This document shows, one piece after another, positions 43,588 through 52,325 of a stretch of 64,000 bases of DNA. The notes under the pieces are model-generated. The model saw only the letters and a program-made list of their open reading frames with translations, made no database searches and was not told the origin of the DNA. Source of the DNA: Peptoniphilus sp. ING2-D1G (lineage in GTDB: Bacteria; Bacillota; Clostridia; Tissierellales; Peptoniphilaceae); the NCBI GenBank assembly GCA_000952975.1, contig LM997412.1, positions 248,001 through 312,000 on the forward strand. The letters run 5' to 3'. The translations under genes and the position numbers were made by a program. Within the stretch, counting starts at the first letter, position 1. The number at the start of each line of letters is the position of its first letter.

Positions 43588-45993
43588 TTACTCTTCATTA
43601 TTATTTGTATTGGATTTTGATGAGGATTTTTTATCGGATTTAGAGGATTTTTTGTTGTTGTTATTGCTATTGTCGTTCTTTTTATCGTCTTTTTTCTTAT
43701 CTTCTTCCTCTTCATTGTCTTTCATAAAGCTGTATTTATTGATGTAGTGAGGTTTTGTTCCTTCTACGAAGTACTCATATCTTCCGCCGCTGTATTTTCT
43801 ATAAAGTCCGTCTTCGGGCATGGGGAATTCTTTGTTTTCCAAGTCTGCATGTATGGGCTTCATTATTTCTCTCCAGAGGGATGCTGCCGCGCTTGACATG
43901 AAGGGAAGGGGTTCGTGCAGGTCGTTGCCTATGAATACGGAACATACGTAGTAGGGTGTGTATCCGACAAACCACGCTTCTTTTTTGTCGTTTGTGGTTC
44001 CTGTTTTTCCTGCTATGCTCATTTTTGCGAAGTTGGCATTTGTTCCTGTACCTCTGCTGACTACTTCTTCCAATATATTTGTCAGTATGAAGGCGTTTTG
44101 TTCCGATATTACTTTTTTGCCTTCGTGTTTGTTTTCGTATAGTACTTCTCCTGCGGAGTTGGTTATTTTGTCGACAAAGGTGGGTTTTTCATATACTCCT
44201 TCGTTTGCCAGAGGAGTGTAGGCTCCCGCCATTTCCAGCGGTGATATTCCGTAGGTCATTCCGCCCAGTGCCAGTGCCGAGGCGTTCATATCGTTGATCG
44301 CTCTGTTGTCTTCGGGCCATACCAGTGATGTTACGCCTATGTTTTCAAGGTTTTCCATTATTTTTCTGAAGGCTTTTTCTTCATCTACCGCCGTGGAGTA
44401 GTATTTGTTCTTGTTGTTGGGGTTGTCATAGTCCGCCCCGATATCTCTTGCCACCAGGTATGAGCCGACGTTTGAGGAGCGCACTATCAAGTTTCTGATA
44501 GTCGTCCATCCCACATAGGATCCGATGTTTTTGATTTCTATTTTCGGGAATATGTTCTTTGGCAGTCGTGCATCCAAGTAGACGTCTGCTGCTGTTGCAC
44601 CGTTGTCAAAGGCTGTCATGTACACTGAAATGGGCTTTATGCTTGATCCGGGTGAACGGGGCGATGTGGCTCTGTTGAAGTTTGAACTTCCGGCTATGCC
44701 ACGACCTCCAATTAGAGCTTTTACTTGTCCTGTCTTCGGGTCCAACAATACCGAGCCTATTTGTGGTTGTTTTATTCCCTTGTCGTCAACGGTTGTTTTT
44801 GGAAATACTTTGTCGTTGTTTATGGTTCTTTCCATGTGTTTTTGAAGTTCCAAGTTCATTGATGAGTATATTTGAAATCCGCTGGTGTAGAGTTTGATTG
44901 AGGCTTCTTCGTCGGTAAATCCCATGGTTTTGAGTATTTCTATGGCTTCGTCCTTTACTTCATCGACAAAGTATGAGGAGAGCCCTTTTTCTTCTCTTGC
45001 TCCAATGCTGATGTTTAAAGGTTCTGCCACGGCTTTTTCATATTCTTCCTGTGTGATGAAGCCGTGTTCATTCATAAGCCTGAGTATCAATTCCTGTCTT
45101 TGTTTGGAGTTGGGGTTGAAGATTGCTTTCATGGGTGTGACTACGTTGGATTCGATTTGTTTTAAATCGAAGTTGTCTATTTTGCCCATTTCCGCCAATT
45201 CTTTGGATATTTCAAGTGTTTCTTCGGAATTGATGTGTCCTGAGGTGGTGGGTACGAGCAACACTTGAAAGGCGCTTAAATCATCTTCTTTGGTGAAGTA
45301 TTCTCTGTTGTAGGGAGAGTATTTTTCGGGTCTGTTGGTGATTCCCGCCACTAAGGCGCTTTCTGCCAAGCTCAGCTGTGATACGTCTTTGTTGAAGAAG
45401 GATTTTGCCGCCGCCTGTACTCCTACGGTGCCCTTTGAAAATCCCGCCGTGTTTAAGTAGGCTTCCAAAATCTGATCCTTTGACAGTTTGGATTCCATTT
45501 CAAAGGCGTAGTATATATCTGTGAGTTTTCTTTCGTAGCTTTTAGTTGAAGATGTGTAGAGGTTTTTTACCAGTTGCATGGTGATGGTGGAGCCGCCTTC
45601 TACTATTCTGCCCGCTTTTAAGTTGTTTATCATGGCTCCTATAAGTCTTCTGAAATCCACGGCATCATGGTCGTAAAATCTCACGTCTTCCACCGCTATT
45701 ACAGCATTTTTTAAATCTTCGGGTATTTTATCTAAGGTTACATATTGTGAAAATTCATTTAATACTAAGGTTTGAATTAAATTGCCTTCGTCGTCGTAGA
45801 CATTGGATGTTTCATTTATTAATTCTCTATAATTTTCTGCGTCTATTCGAGGCGCTTTTTTCAGCACTGAAAGCACGGAAGTACCGCTGTAGGTACCCAC
45901 TATGATGATGGCTATCAACACTAAAATCAATAAAATTTTAAGGATACTTGAGAACCTTATAAATTTTTTTCGCCCTTTGCCGGTTTTATTCAT
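43588..45993 (-). CDS. Class A penicillin-binding protein (PBP1a type)
   Basis: An 801-aa bifunctional peptidoglycan synthase. A membrane anchor (residues 17-37), a GT51 glycosyltransferase domain with EDVRFYDHDAVDFRR and GGSTITMQLVKN, then a transpeptidase domain with SPGSSIKP (catalytic Ser and Lys), RSSNVG (SxN) and AGKTGTTNDKKEAWFVGYTP (KTG). The last 45 residues are Asp/Lys/Ser/Asn-rich and probably disordered. AAGGAGGTCATTTA precedes the ATG. Opposite-strand frames inside are shadows. Confidence 0.94.
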   Translation of the reverse strand: MNKTGKGRKKFIRFSSILKILLILVLIAIIIVGTYSGTSVLSVLKKAPRIDAENYRELINETSNVYDDEGNLIQTLVLNEFSQYVTLDKIPEDLKNAVIAVEDVRFYDHDAVDFRRLIGAMINNLKAGRIVEGGSTITMQLVKNLYTSSTKSYERKLTDIYYAFEMESKLSKDQILEAYLNTAGFSKGTVGVQAAAKSFFNKDVSQLSLAESALVAGITNRPEKYSPYNREYFTKEDDLSAFQVLLVPTTSGHINSEETLEISKELAEMGKIDNFDLKQIESNVVTPMKAIFNPNSKQRQELILRLMNEHGFITQEEYEKAVAEPLNISIGAREEKGLSSYFVDEVKDEAIEILKTMGFTDEEASIKLYTSGFQIYSSMNLELQKHMERTINNDKVFPKTTVDDKGIKQPQIGSVLLDPKTGQVKALIGGRGIAGSSNFNRATSPRSPGSSIKPISVYMTAFDNGATAADVYLDARLPKNIFPKIEIKNIGSYVGWTTIRNLIVRSSNVGSYLVARDIGADYDNPNNKNKYYSTAVDEEKAFRKIMENLENIGVTSLVWPEDNRAINDMNASALALGGMTYGISPLEMAGAYTPLANEGVYEKPTFVDKITNSAGEVLYENKHEGKKVISEQNAFILTNILEEVVSRGTGTNANFAKMSIAGKTGTTNDKKEAWFVGYTPYYVCSVFIGNDLHEPLPFMSSAAASLWREIMKPIHADLENKEFPMPEDGLYRKYSGGRYEYFVEGTKPHYINKYSFMKDNEEEEDKKKDDKKNDNSNNNNKKSSKSDKKSSSKSNTNNNEE

Positions 45994-46103
45994 TAAATGA
46001 CCTCCTTAACAAAATATATTATAACAGATTTTGCTGTTTTTTAAAATTATTAATATGATATATTGTCATAAAAATGTGATAAAATCGCCAATCTTGGGGT
46101 ATT

Positions 46104-46804
46104 GTAGGGGCGGTCGCCCACGTCCGCCCGATGTAATGTGTCATATGACGGCGGTAATGCGGGACGGCGGGCATCGTCCCCTACATTGGTCAATTGGTTG
46201 TTTCGGTTGTCCGTAGGGGCGGCCGCCTTCGTCCGCCCGTTGTAATTTGTCATATGACGGTGATAATGCGGGACGGCGGACATCATCCATTACAATTTCA
46301 TATTTGAATTTCATTTTTCGTAGGGGCGTCCGCCCACGTCCGCCCGATGTAATGTGTCATATGACGGCGGTAATGCGGGACGATGTGGGCATCGTCCCCT
46401 ACAATTAACATTTATATTCCATTTACCATATTTGTCGTTATGCGGGACGGCGGGCATCGTCTGTTACAATTTCATATTTGAATTTCATTTTTCGTAGGGG
46501 CGTCCGCCCACGTCCGCCCGTTTGGTTTAATGTAGAGTCGGCGATAATGCGGGACAATGAAGGCATCGTCCCCTACAATTAACATTTATATTCCATTTAC
46601 CATATTTGTCGTTATGCGGGACGACGGGCATCATCCATTACAATTTCATATTTGAATTTCATTTTTCGTAGGGGCGTCCGCCCACGTCCGCCCGTTTGGT
46701 TAATGTAGAGTCGGTGATAATGCGGGACGATGAAGGCATCGTCCCCTACAATGGTCAGTTGATTATTTCGGTTGTCCGTAGGAGCGGCCGCCTTCGTCCG
46801 CCCG
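46104..46804 (+). repeat. REP-like array 6
   Basis: Six type A elements on the plus strand (starts 46104, 46213, 46320, 46494, 46668, 46778) alternating with about seven type B on the complement (for example ending 46184). Several B copies have decayed to GGACGGCGGACATCATCC. The filler AATTTCATATTTGAATTTC recurs three times, so the segment grew by duplication. It fills the gap between the diverging PBP gene and bioY; no gene is present. Confidence 0.85.
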
Positions 46805-46819
46805 TTATATTTTTTGTGC

Positions 46820-46858
46820 AAAAAAAAGAGCGCAGGCTTCATAGTGAAGCAAACGCTC
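46820..46858 (-). terminator. Terminator of bioY
   Basis: Minus strand: GAGCG, GCTTC, loop, GAAGC, CGCTC, then eight T; 17 bases past the bioY stop. Confidence 0.88.
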
Positions 46859-46874
46859 ATAAAGGAAAGGATGA

Positions 46875-47417
46875 TTACATTGTGGCATTTTTTACCTTTG
46901 GTGATATGATTACAGCTGCGATAATTTTCAACAGGTCTCCGGGAATAAAGGGGATAAGTCCCGCTGCAAGTACGGCATAGAGAGAGTTGAGATTTGTGCC
47001 CATTGCACGAAGTGCGAAGTACATGTAGGGCAATCCGATTAAGTAGAGTAATATTTCTCCTGCCATTGTCGCCATAAAAATTTTAATTTTGTCCTTTGGA
47101 TCTATGTTTCTGACCAAGTAAGCCACCAATGCTGATGAAAAGCAAAAACCTATTATAAATCCGAAGCTGGGAACGAAAATTGACTGAGGGCCTCCTGAAA
47201 AGCCGGCGAATATGGGCAAACCGACAAGACCCAGCGCCATGTAGATGAAGCATGCGCTAAAGGCTTCTGCAGGTGTTAAAAGTAAACCCGCCATAAATAC
47301 AAAAAATGTTTGAAGTGTTACGGGAACGGGGTACATAGGTATAGTAATAAATGCGCCCACTGCTATAAGTGCTGCGAATAGTGCAGTTTTTGTCAATGAT
47401 TTTGTTTTAGTTGTCAT
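46875..47417 (-). CDS. bioY: Biotin ECF transporter S component BioY
   Basis: A 180-aa membrane protein with six helices and the BioY signature regions IPMYPVPVTLQTFFV and GLVGLPIFAGFSGG. It binds biotin and works with a shared EcfA/T module encoded elsewhere, or alone. No biotin synthesis genes are seen in the window. The promoter carries a BirA-type operator, so it is probably repressed when biotin is plentiful. CoaX, encoded divergently, is often close to birA in relatives. Confidence 0.93.
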   Translation of the reverse strand: MTTKTKSLTKTALFAALIAVGAFITIPMYPVPVTLQTFFVFMAGLLLTPAEAFSACFIYMALGLVGLPIFAGFSGGPQSIFVPSFGFIIGFCFSSALVAYLVRNIDPKDKIKIFMATMAGEILLYLIGLPYMYFALRAMGTNLNSLYAVLAAGLIPFIPGDLLKIIAAVIISPKVKNATM

Positions 47418-47431
47418 AATAACCTCCTATA

Positions 47432-47472
47432 ATGTTTACTCAAATTATAAAACAGGTTAACGAATAAGTCAA
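47432..47472 (-). promoter_or_regulatory. bioY promoter with BirA-type operator
   Basis: On the minus strand TTGACT (47472-47467), 17-base spacer, TATAAT (47449-47444). A split palindrome overlaps it: plus-strand ATGTTTAC (47432-47439) and GGTTAACGAA (47455-47464), close to the BirA consensus TTGTTAAC-N15-GTTAACAA. A repressor here would cover the -10 and the spacer. Confidence 0.7.
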
Positions 47473-47494
47473 CTATATTTTTCATTATTAGATA

Positions 47495-47523
47495 TTGCAT
47501 TTTAGTTGCCATAAGGATATACT
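47495..47523 (+). promoter_or_regulatory. coaX promoter
   Basis: TTGCAT, 17-base spacer, TATACT, about 50 bases before the coaX start. Confidence 0.65.
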
Positions 47524-47571
47524 AAGAAAAATTGGGAATTATTGGTTTGAATTTAAGATATGGAGCGAAAT

Positions 47572-48360
47572 ATGTTATTAGTTATAGATGTTGGAAATAC
47601 TACTATAGTTTTCGGTGTGTACAAGGACGGAGAATTGATAAGCGATTCCAGGATATCCACCGTCAAGACGAGAACTTCCGATGAATACGGAATGCTTTTT
47701 TACAATGCTCTTTCTCATGCGCATATAGATGTAAATGAGATCGAAGATGTGATAATTTCTTCTGTTGTTCCGAATTTAATGCATACACTTCCCAGTATGG
47801 TCATAAAGTATTTTAACAAGAGACCGATGGTAGTCAACAGAAATTTAAGACTGGATTTAAAAATAAAGTACACAAATCCCGATGAGGTGGGTGCGGACAG
47901 ATTGGTAAATGCCGTAGCTGCCGTGAAGAAGTATGGAGGGCCTTGCATAATTGTAGATATCGGCACGGCGATGACTTTTTGTGTCATCGATGAAGAGAAT
48001 AATTACCTGGGCGGATTAATTCTTCCGGGAATAAGCATTTCCGCCGATGCGCTTTTCATGAGGACATCCAAGTTGCCTAAGATTGAAATTGTAAAATGCG
48101 ACACCATCATTCAAAATACCACCACCGCTGCCATGCAAGCCGGGCTTTATCACGGGTTCACCTGCATGATAGACGGAATTTTGGAAAAGATAGCCGAAGA
48201 AAAAAACTATGATTTGAATAAGATAAATTTGATTTCCACGGGTGGTTTTTCATCTCTTTTGACCTCGGATTCAAAGTACAACATAATCATAGACAGGTTT
48301 TTGACACTTCAAGGGTTAAAGATAATATATGATTTGAATAAAAAAAATATGGATGTATAA
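47572..48360 (+). CDS. coaX: Type III pantothenate kinase
   Basis: A 262-aa CoaX with the ASKHA-type phosphate loops: LVIDVGNTTIVFGVY at the start, GADRLVNAVAA and the DIGTAMTFCVID segment. It catalyses the first step of CoA synthesis with loose ATP affinity and monovalent cation need in the family. ATG 47572 follows GGAG; an ATG at 47560 lies before that site. The next gene is 20 bases on. Confidence 0.93.
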   Translation: MLLVIDVGNTTIVFGVYKDGELISDSRISTVKTRTSDEYGMLFYNALSHAHIDVNEIEDVIISSVVPNLMHTLPSMVIKYFNKRPMVVNRNLRLDLKIKYTNPDEVGADRLVNAVAAVKKYGGPCIIVDIGTAMTFCVIDEENNYLGGLILPGISISADALFMRTSKLPKIEIVKCDTIIQNTTTAAMQAGLYHGFTCMIDGILEKIAEEKNYDLNKINLISTGGFSSLLTSDSKYNIIIDRFLTLQGLKIIYDLNKKNMDV

Positions 48361-48380
48361 ATTTAGGAAGATGTAAATTG

Positions 48381-49325
48381 ATGGAGAAAATTAAAGGGGC
48401 GATTCTTTCTCCTCTTGCGGGATATACCGATGTCGCTTTCAGGGAGATTTGTTCGAAGCTCAATGCCTATATGACCGTCACGGAAATGGTAAGTTCAAAG
48501 GCGATGTACTACGGAGATAAAAAAACGAGTTCTCTTTTGGAATTATCACCCTACGAAAAAAACGCAGCGGTGCAAATATTCGGAGATGAGCCTGATATCA
48601 TGGCGGAGGTTGTAAAGAGGGATTTAAACAATTCGGATTTTAAATACATCGATATAAACATGGGCTGTCCTGCTCCCAAAATAGTAAAAAACAACTGTGG
48701 TTCAGCGCTTCTTGACCAACCGAATTTAGCCTATGAGATAATGAGGTCGGTGGTAAAGGCTTCGACTAAACCGGTGTCCGTCAAGATAAGAAAGGGAATA
48801 AGGGGCAGTTGTTCCATGGATGTGGCGAAGCTTGCCCGAAAGGCGGGAGTGTCTTTTATAACTGTTCACGGAAGAATGAGAGAGCAGTATTACAATGACA
48901 AATCCGATTGGGATTATATAAGAGAAGTTGTAGAAAATGTCAACATACCCGTAATCGGAAACGGCGATATAAAAAGCTATGAAGACTATGCAGAGAAGAT
49001 GGAGTATTCAGGGGTGGCCGGTGTGAGCATAGGTCGTGGCGCCATAGGCAATCCCTTCATATTTGATGAGATATATAAAAAGTCCATGGGTATGAATTAT
49101 CATCCGCCGAGGGATATAGACAGGGTGAGGATGTCCATCGCACAGCTTGAACTTTCATGCAGCTACAAGGGACAAAGACTCGCAATACTGGAGATGAGAA
49201 AGCAATTTGTCGGGTACTTCAAGGGAATGAAGGGCTCCAAGGAACTTAGAAACGCGATAAATGAAAAGAAAGATTTAAAGGAAATAATAGATTTAATAGA
49301 GTCCTTTGCACATAATTTGTCTTAA
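48381..49325 (+). CDS. dusB: tRNA-dihydrouridine synthase (DusB type)
   Basis: A 314-aa FMN enzyme with a TIM-barrel start (LSPLAGYTDVAFREI), the catalytic Cys in MGCPAPKIVKNNCGSALL, and HGRMREQYYN with the following NGDI segment. It reduces uridines in the tRNA D-loop. ATG 48381 is taken after an AGGAAG site; TTG 48378 is three bases earlier. The coaX-dusB-greA-lysS order is a standard Firmicute block. Confidence 0.92.
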   Translation: MEKIKGAILSPLAGYTDVAFREICSKLNAYMTVTEMVSSKAMYYGDKKTSSLLELSPYEKNAAVQIFGDEPDIMAEVVKRDLNNSDFKYIDINMGCPAPKIVKNNCGSALLDQPNLAYEIMRSVVKASTKPVSVKIRKGIRGSCSMDVAKLARKAGVSFITVHGRMREQYYNDKSDWDYIREVVENVNIPVIGNGDIKSYEDYAEKMEYSGVAGVSIGRGAIGNPFIFDEIYKKSMGMNYHPPRDIDRVRMSIAQLELSCSYKGQRLAILEMRKQFVGYFKGMKGSKELRNAINEKKDLKEIIDLIESFAHNLS

Positions 49326-49329
49326 AAGC

Positions 49330-49358
49330 TTGACAATAATTTAATTATTTAATATAAT
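49330..49358 (+). promoter_or_regulatory. greA promoter, perfect consensus
   Basis: TTGACA, 17-base spacer, TATAAT, a full match to the primary sigma consensus, directly behind the dusB stop. Confidence 0.88.
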
Positions 49359-49423
49359 TATTTGGACTTTTAGGGAACATTTAGGCGTGTAGCGCCTAAT
49401 TCTTATATTAAGGAGAGAGTAAA

Positions 49424-49900
49424 GTGGTAGAAAAGAATGTTTTCTTTACTGCAGAAGGTTTAGAAAAAATTGAATCTGAGATAGAATATCTTAAAACTGT
49501 CAGGAGAAAAGAAGTTTCTGAAAGAATCAAGGTCGCTTTGGGATATGGAGATTTATCTGAAAACTCGGAATATGACGAAGCTAAAAACGAACAGGCTCAA
49601 GTGGAGGAGAGAATAGCCAAGCTTGAGGTTATGCTCAGAAACGCCAAGGTAATAGATGAAAACAAATTGAATAAAGAGGTTGTAAATATAGGTTCCAAGG
49701 TCAAAATCAAAAATTTGATTGACGGAGAAGAAGATGAGTATTCAATCGTAGGTTCAGCCGAAGCTGATCCCCTTGAGGGCAAAATCTCAAATGAAAGTCC
49801 CGTAGGATCAAAACTCATAGGCCTTAAAATAGGAGATACTGTGGAAATAGAAGTGCCTGACGGAATGGTAAAATACGAAGTGATGGATATTTCTTTTTGA
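49424..49900 (+). CDS. greA: Transcription elongation factor GreA
   Basis: A 158-aa GreA: N-terminal antiparallel coiled coil with the acidic tip [16 protein letters not shown], which stimulates RNA cleavage in backtracked polymerase, and a C-terminal FKBP-like domain. GTG start after AAGGAGAG. Transcribed from the strong promoter at 49330; a terminator follows before lysS. Confidence 0.95.
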
Positions 49901-49953
49901 GAATAATATAGTTTTAAGTAGTAAATGACGGATTTTATAATTAAAAGAGCTAA

Positions 49954-49980
49954 GAGGTGGCATAGACCACCTCATTTTTA
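49954..49980 (+). terminator. Terminator after greA
   Basis: GAGGTGG, loop CATAGA, CCACCTC, then ATTTTTA. Confidence 0.85.
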
Positions 49981-50037
49981 TGCTATAATAAAAAACATAT
50001 TGATAATTATTTAAGTTTATATATTAGGAGGTTATTA

Positions 50038-51960
50038 ATGACAAGTTCCGATGAAAAAAAGATGAATGAGATGCTTTTGCTTAAGCGACAAAGGCTTGAA
50101 GAATTAAGAGCTGCCGGCAAGGATCCCTTTGAGATTTCAAAATACGATGTAAGTGATTACTCAAGGGATATAAAGGACAAATTCGAGGATTACGAAGGCA
50201 AAAAAGTCTCTGTTGCAGGTCGTGTAATGAGCAAGAGAAGACACGGCAAAATAGCCTTCATGGACCTTCAGGACAACCTCGGCAGAATTCAAATATTCGC
50301 AAGAAAAGACGTCCTGGGAGATGAATATGAAGATGTGAAAATTTATGACATAGGCGATATCATAGGAGTGAAGGGAGAGGTTTTTAAGACTGAAGCAGGC
50401 GAAATATCCGTAAGAGCGCAAGAAACTAAACTGCTTTCGAAATCTCTGCAAATACTTCCCGAAAAGTTTCACGGGCTGAAGGATCCCGATCTTAGATACA
50501 GACAGAGATATGTGGATTTGATCGTAAATCCCGAAATCAAGGAGGTTTTCTTAAAGAGAACCAGAATTATAAAATCCATAAGGGAATATCTTGACGGCAA
50601 AGGATTTTTGGAAGTGGAAACTCCCATTCTGAGCACCATTGCCGGTGGAGCAAATGCAAGACCCTTCTACACACACCACAACACGCTGGACATAGAAATG
50701 CAACTTAGAATTGCCAATGAACTTTACCTGAAAAGACTCATAGTGGGCGGTTTTGATAAGGTGTACGAAATGGGCAAGATGTTCAGAAATGAAGGCATGG
50801 ACACAAGACACAACCCGGAATTTACAAATATGGAAGTGTACGAAGCCTATGCAGACTATGAAGATATGATGAGAATAACCGAGGAGATTTTTGAAAAGGC
50901 CGCTATGGATCTGTACGGAACCACCACCATAACCTATCAAGGAACGGAAATCGACCTAAAGGCGCCTTGGAAGAGAATTACCATGATAGATGCCGTCAAG
51001 GAAGTGACGGGGGTGGACTTCAATGAAATCACTGAAGATGAAGAAGCAAGACGAGTCGCAGCTGCAAAAGGGCTCGATGTGGATCCCAATTGGACAAGAG
51101 GCCATGTAATATCTGAAATGTTCGAAGAATTTTGCGAAAGCTCACTGATACAACCCACCTTTGTATTGAAACATCCTGTGGAAGTATCTCCCCTTGCCAA
51201 AAAATCCATAGAAGACCCCAGACTTACAGACAGATTTGAAGCCTTTATAAATACTTGGGAATTTGCCAACGCTTTTTCAGAATTAAATGACCCCATAGAC
51301 CAAAGACAAAGATTTGAGCAACAGGTAAGGGAAAAAGAGCTGGGCGATGACGAGGCGCACCCCATGGATTATGACTATGTAAATGCCTTGGAAGTGGGAC
51401 TTCCACCGACAGGCGGTCTGGGAATAGGCGTAGACAGAATGATAATGCTCTTGACGGATCAACCCAGCATAAGGGATATTTTATTGTTCCCCACTATGAA
51501 ACCTTTTGGCGAAGAAAAAGACGCAATTGAAGATAACAAGTCTATGAGCGAAAAATCAAAATCAATTGAAGAGGTTGAAGAAATAGATTTTTCAAAGGTA
51601 AAGGTTGAACCCCTCTTTGAAGATATGGTGGACTTTGAGACTTTCTCCAAATCGGATTTCAGGGCAGTGAAGGTTTTAAATTGTGAAGAGGTGCCCAAAT
51701 CCAAAAAGTTATTAAAATTCACATTAAATGACGGTTCGGGTAAGGAAAGAACAATACTAAGCGGCATCAAAGACCACTACAGCGCCGAAGAACTGGTGGG
51801 CAAGACACTTCTTGCAATCTGCAACCTTCCACCGAGAAAGATGATGGGCATTAACTCCGAAGGAATGATTATCTCCGCTATACATGAAGAAGAAGGAGAA
51901 GAAAAACTCAACCTTATAATGCTAAGTCACGCAATACCGGCAGGAGCTAAGATGTATTAA
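50038..51960 (+). CDS. lysS: Lysyl-tRNA synthetase with C-terminal tRNA-binding domain
   Basis: A 640-aa class II LysRS. N-terminal OB anticodon domain (residues about 55-165), motif 2 around [15 protein letters not shown], motif 3 [21 protein letters not shown]. Usual LysS enzymes are near 490-510 aa; here an acidic Ser/Glu linker (about 490-525) joins a 110-residue EMAPII/Trbp111-type tRNA-binding domain ([20 protein letters not shown].. to PAGAKMY) like the C-terminus of many MetRS. The extra domain should raise tRNA affinity. AGGAGG site before ATG; no T-box seen in the leader. Confidence 0.94.
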   Translation: MTSSDEKKMNEMLLLKRQRLEELRAAGKDPFEISKYDVSDYSRDIKDKFEDYEGKKVSVAGRVMSKRRHGKIAFMDLQDNLGRIQIFARKDVLGDEYEDVKIYDIGDIIGVKGEVFKTEAGEISVRAQETKLLSKSLQILPEKFHGLKDPDLRYRQRYVDLIVNPEIKEVFLKRTRIIKSIREYLDGKGFLEVETPILSTIAGGANARPFYTHHNTLDIEMQLRIANELYLKRLIVGGFDKVYEMGKMFRNEGMDTRHNPEFTNMEVYEAYADYEDMMRITEEIFEKAAMDLYGTTTITYQGTEIDLKAPWKRITMIDAVKEVTGVDFNEITEDEEARRVAAAKGLDVDPNWTRGHVISEMFEEFCESSLIQPTFVLKHPVEVSPLAKKSIEDPRLTDRFEAFINTWEFANAFSELNDPIDQRQRFEQQVREKELGDDEAHPMDYDYVNALEVGLPPTGGLGIGVDRMIMLLTDQPSIRDILLFPTMKPFGEEKDAIEDNKSMSEKSKSIEEVEEIDFSKVKVEPLFEDMVDFETFSKSDFRAVKVLNCEEVPKSKKLLKFTLNDGSGKERTILSGIKDHYSAEELVGKTLLAICNLPPRKMMGINSEGMIISAIHEEEGEEKLNLIMLSHAIPAGAKMY

Positions 51961-51978
51961 AAATAAGAAGTTAAAAAG

Positions 51979-52003
51979 ACCGAGGTTTTACCTCGGTTTT
52001 TTT
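51979..52003 (+). terminator. Terminator after lysS
   Basis: ACCGAGGT, loop TTT, ACCTCGGT, then seven T. Confidence 0.9.
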
Positions 52004-52325
52004 AGATGCTCAAAACAGATATGAATTCAGCAATATACTCCGTAAGGGAATAATATTTTACAGATACTGTATTGCATTCATGTTAAACATTGATATTATC
52101 GAAAAAATAATGGTATTAAGCCTACTGATAAGTTATATTAATCATTAATAGATGTTGCAGGTTAAGGGTAAAAATAGACAAAAGCAATTAAAATCTTCTG
52201 CGATAAAGAAGATATAAACATATTATTTACCTATACTGATAAAATTGTAAATTTAAAAACCCCTTAAGTGAAAAAATTTTAGCTCTTGAGGATGGGAAGA
52301 AAAGATTAATTATAAGGAGAGCGAT
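52004..52325 (+). other. AT-rich intergenic region before the broken SLH gene
   Basis: About 320 bases with no reading frame, repeat or clear RNA. A weak TTGATA..TATTAA pair lies near 52090-52120, and AAGGAG (52312-52319) just before ATG 52326 is the only good translation signal. No REP elements here. Confidence 0.5.

Noticed and set aside
43915..45268. Plus-strand frames opposite the penicillin-binding protein gene
   Set aside because: Antisense shadows; the minus-strand protein has all catalytic motifs.
30604..46804. CRISPR array from regular GC-rich repeats
   Set aside because: Elements vary in sequence, alternate in orientation, have related (not unique) spacers and lack cas genes nearby; they fit REP/BIME repeats.
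49901..50037. T-box leader before lysS
   Set aside because: No specifier stem or AGGGUGGNACCGCG motif; only the greA terminator and a short leader are present.
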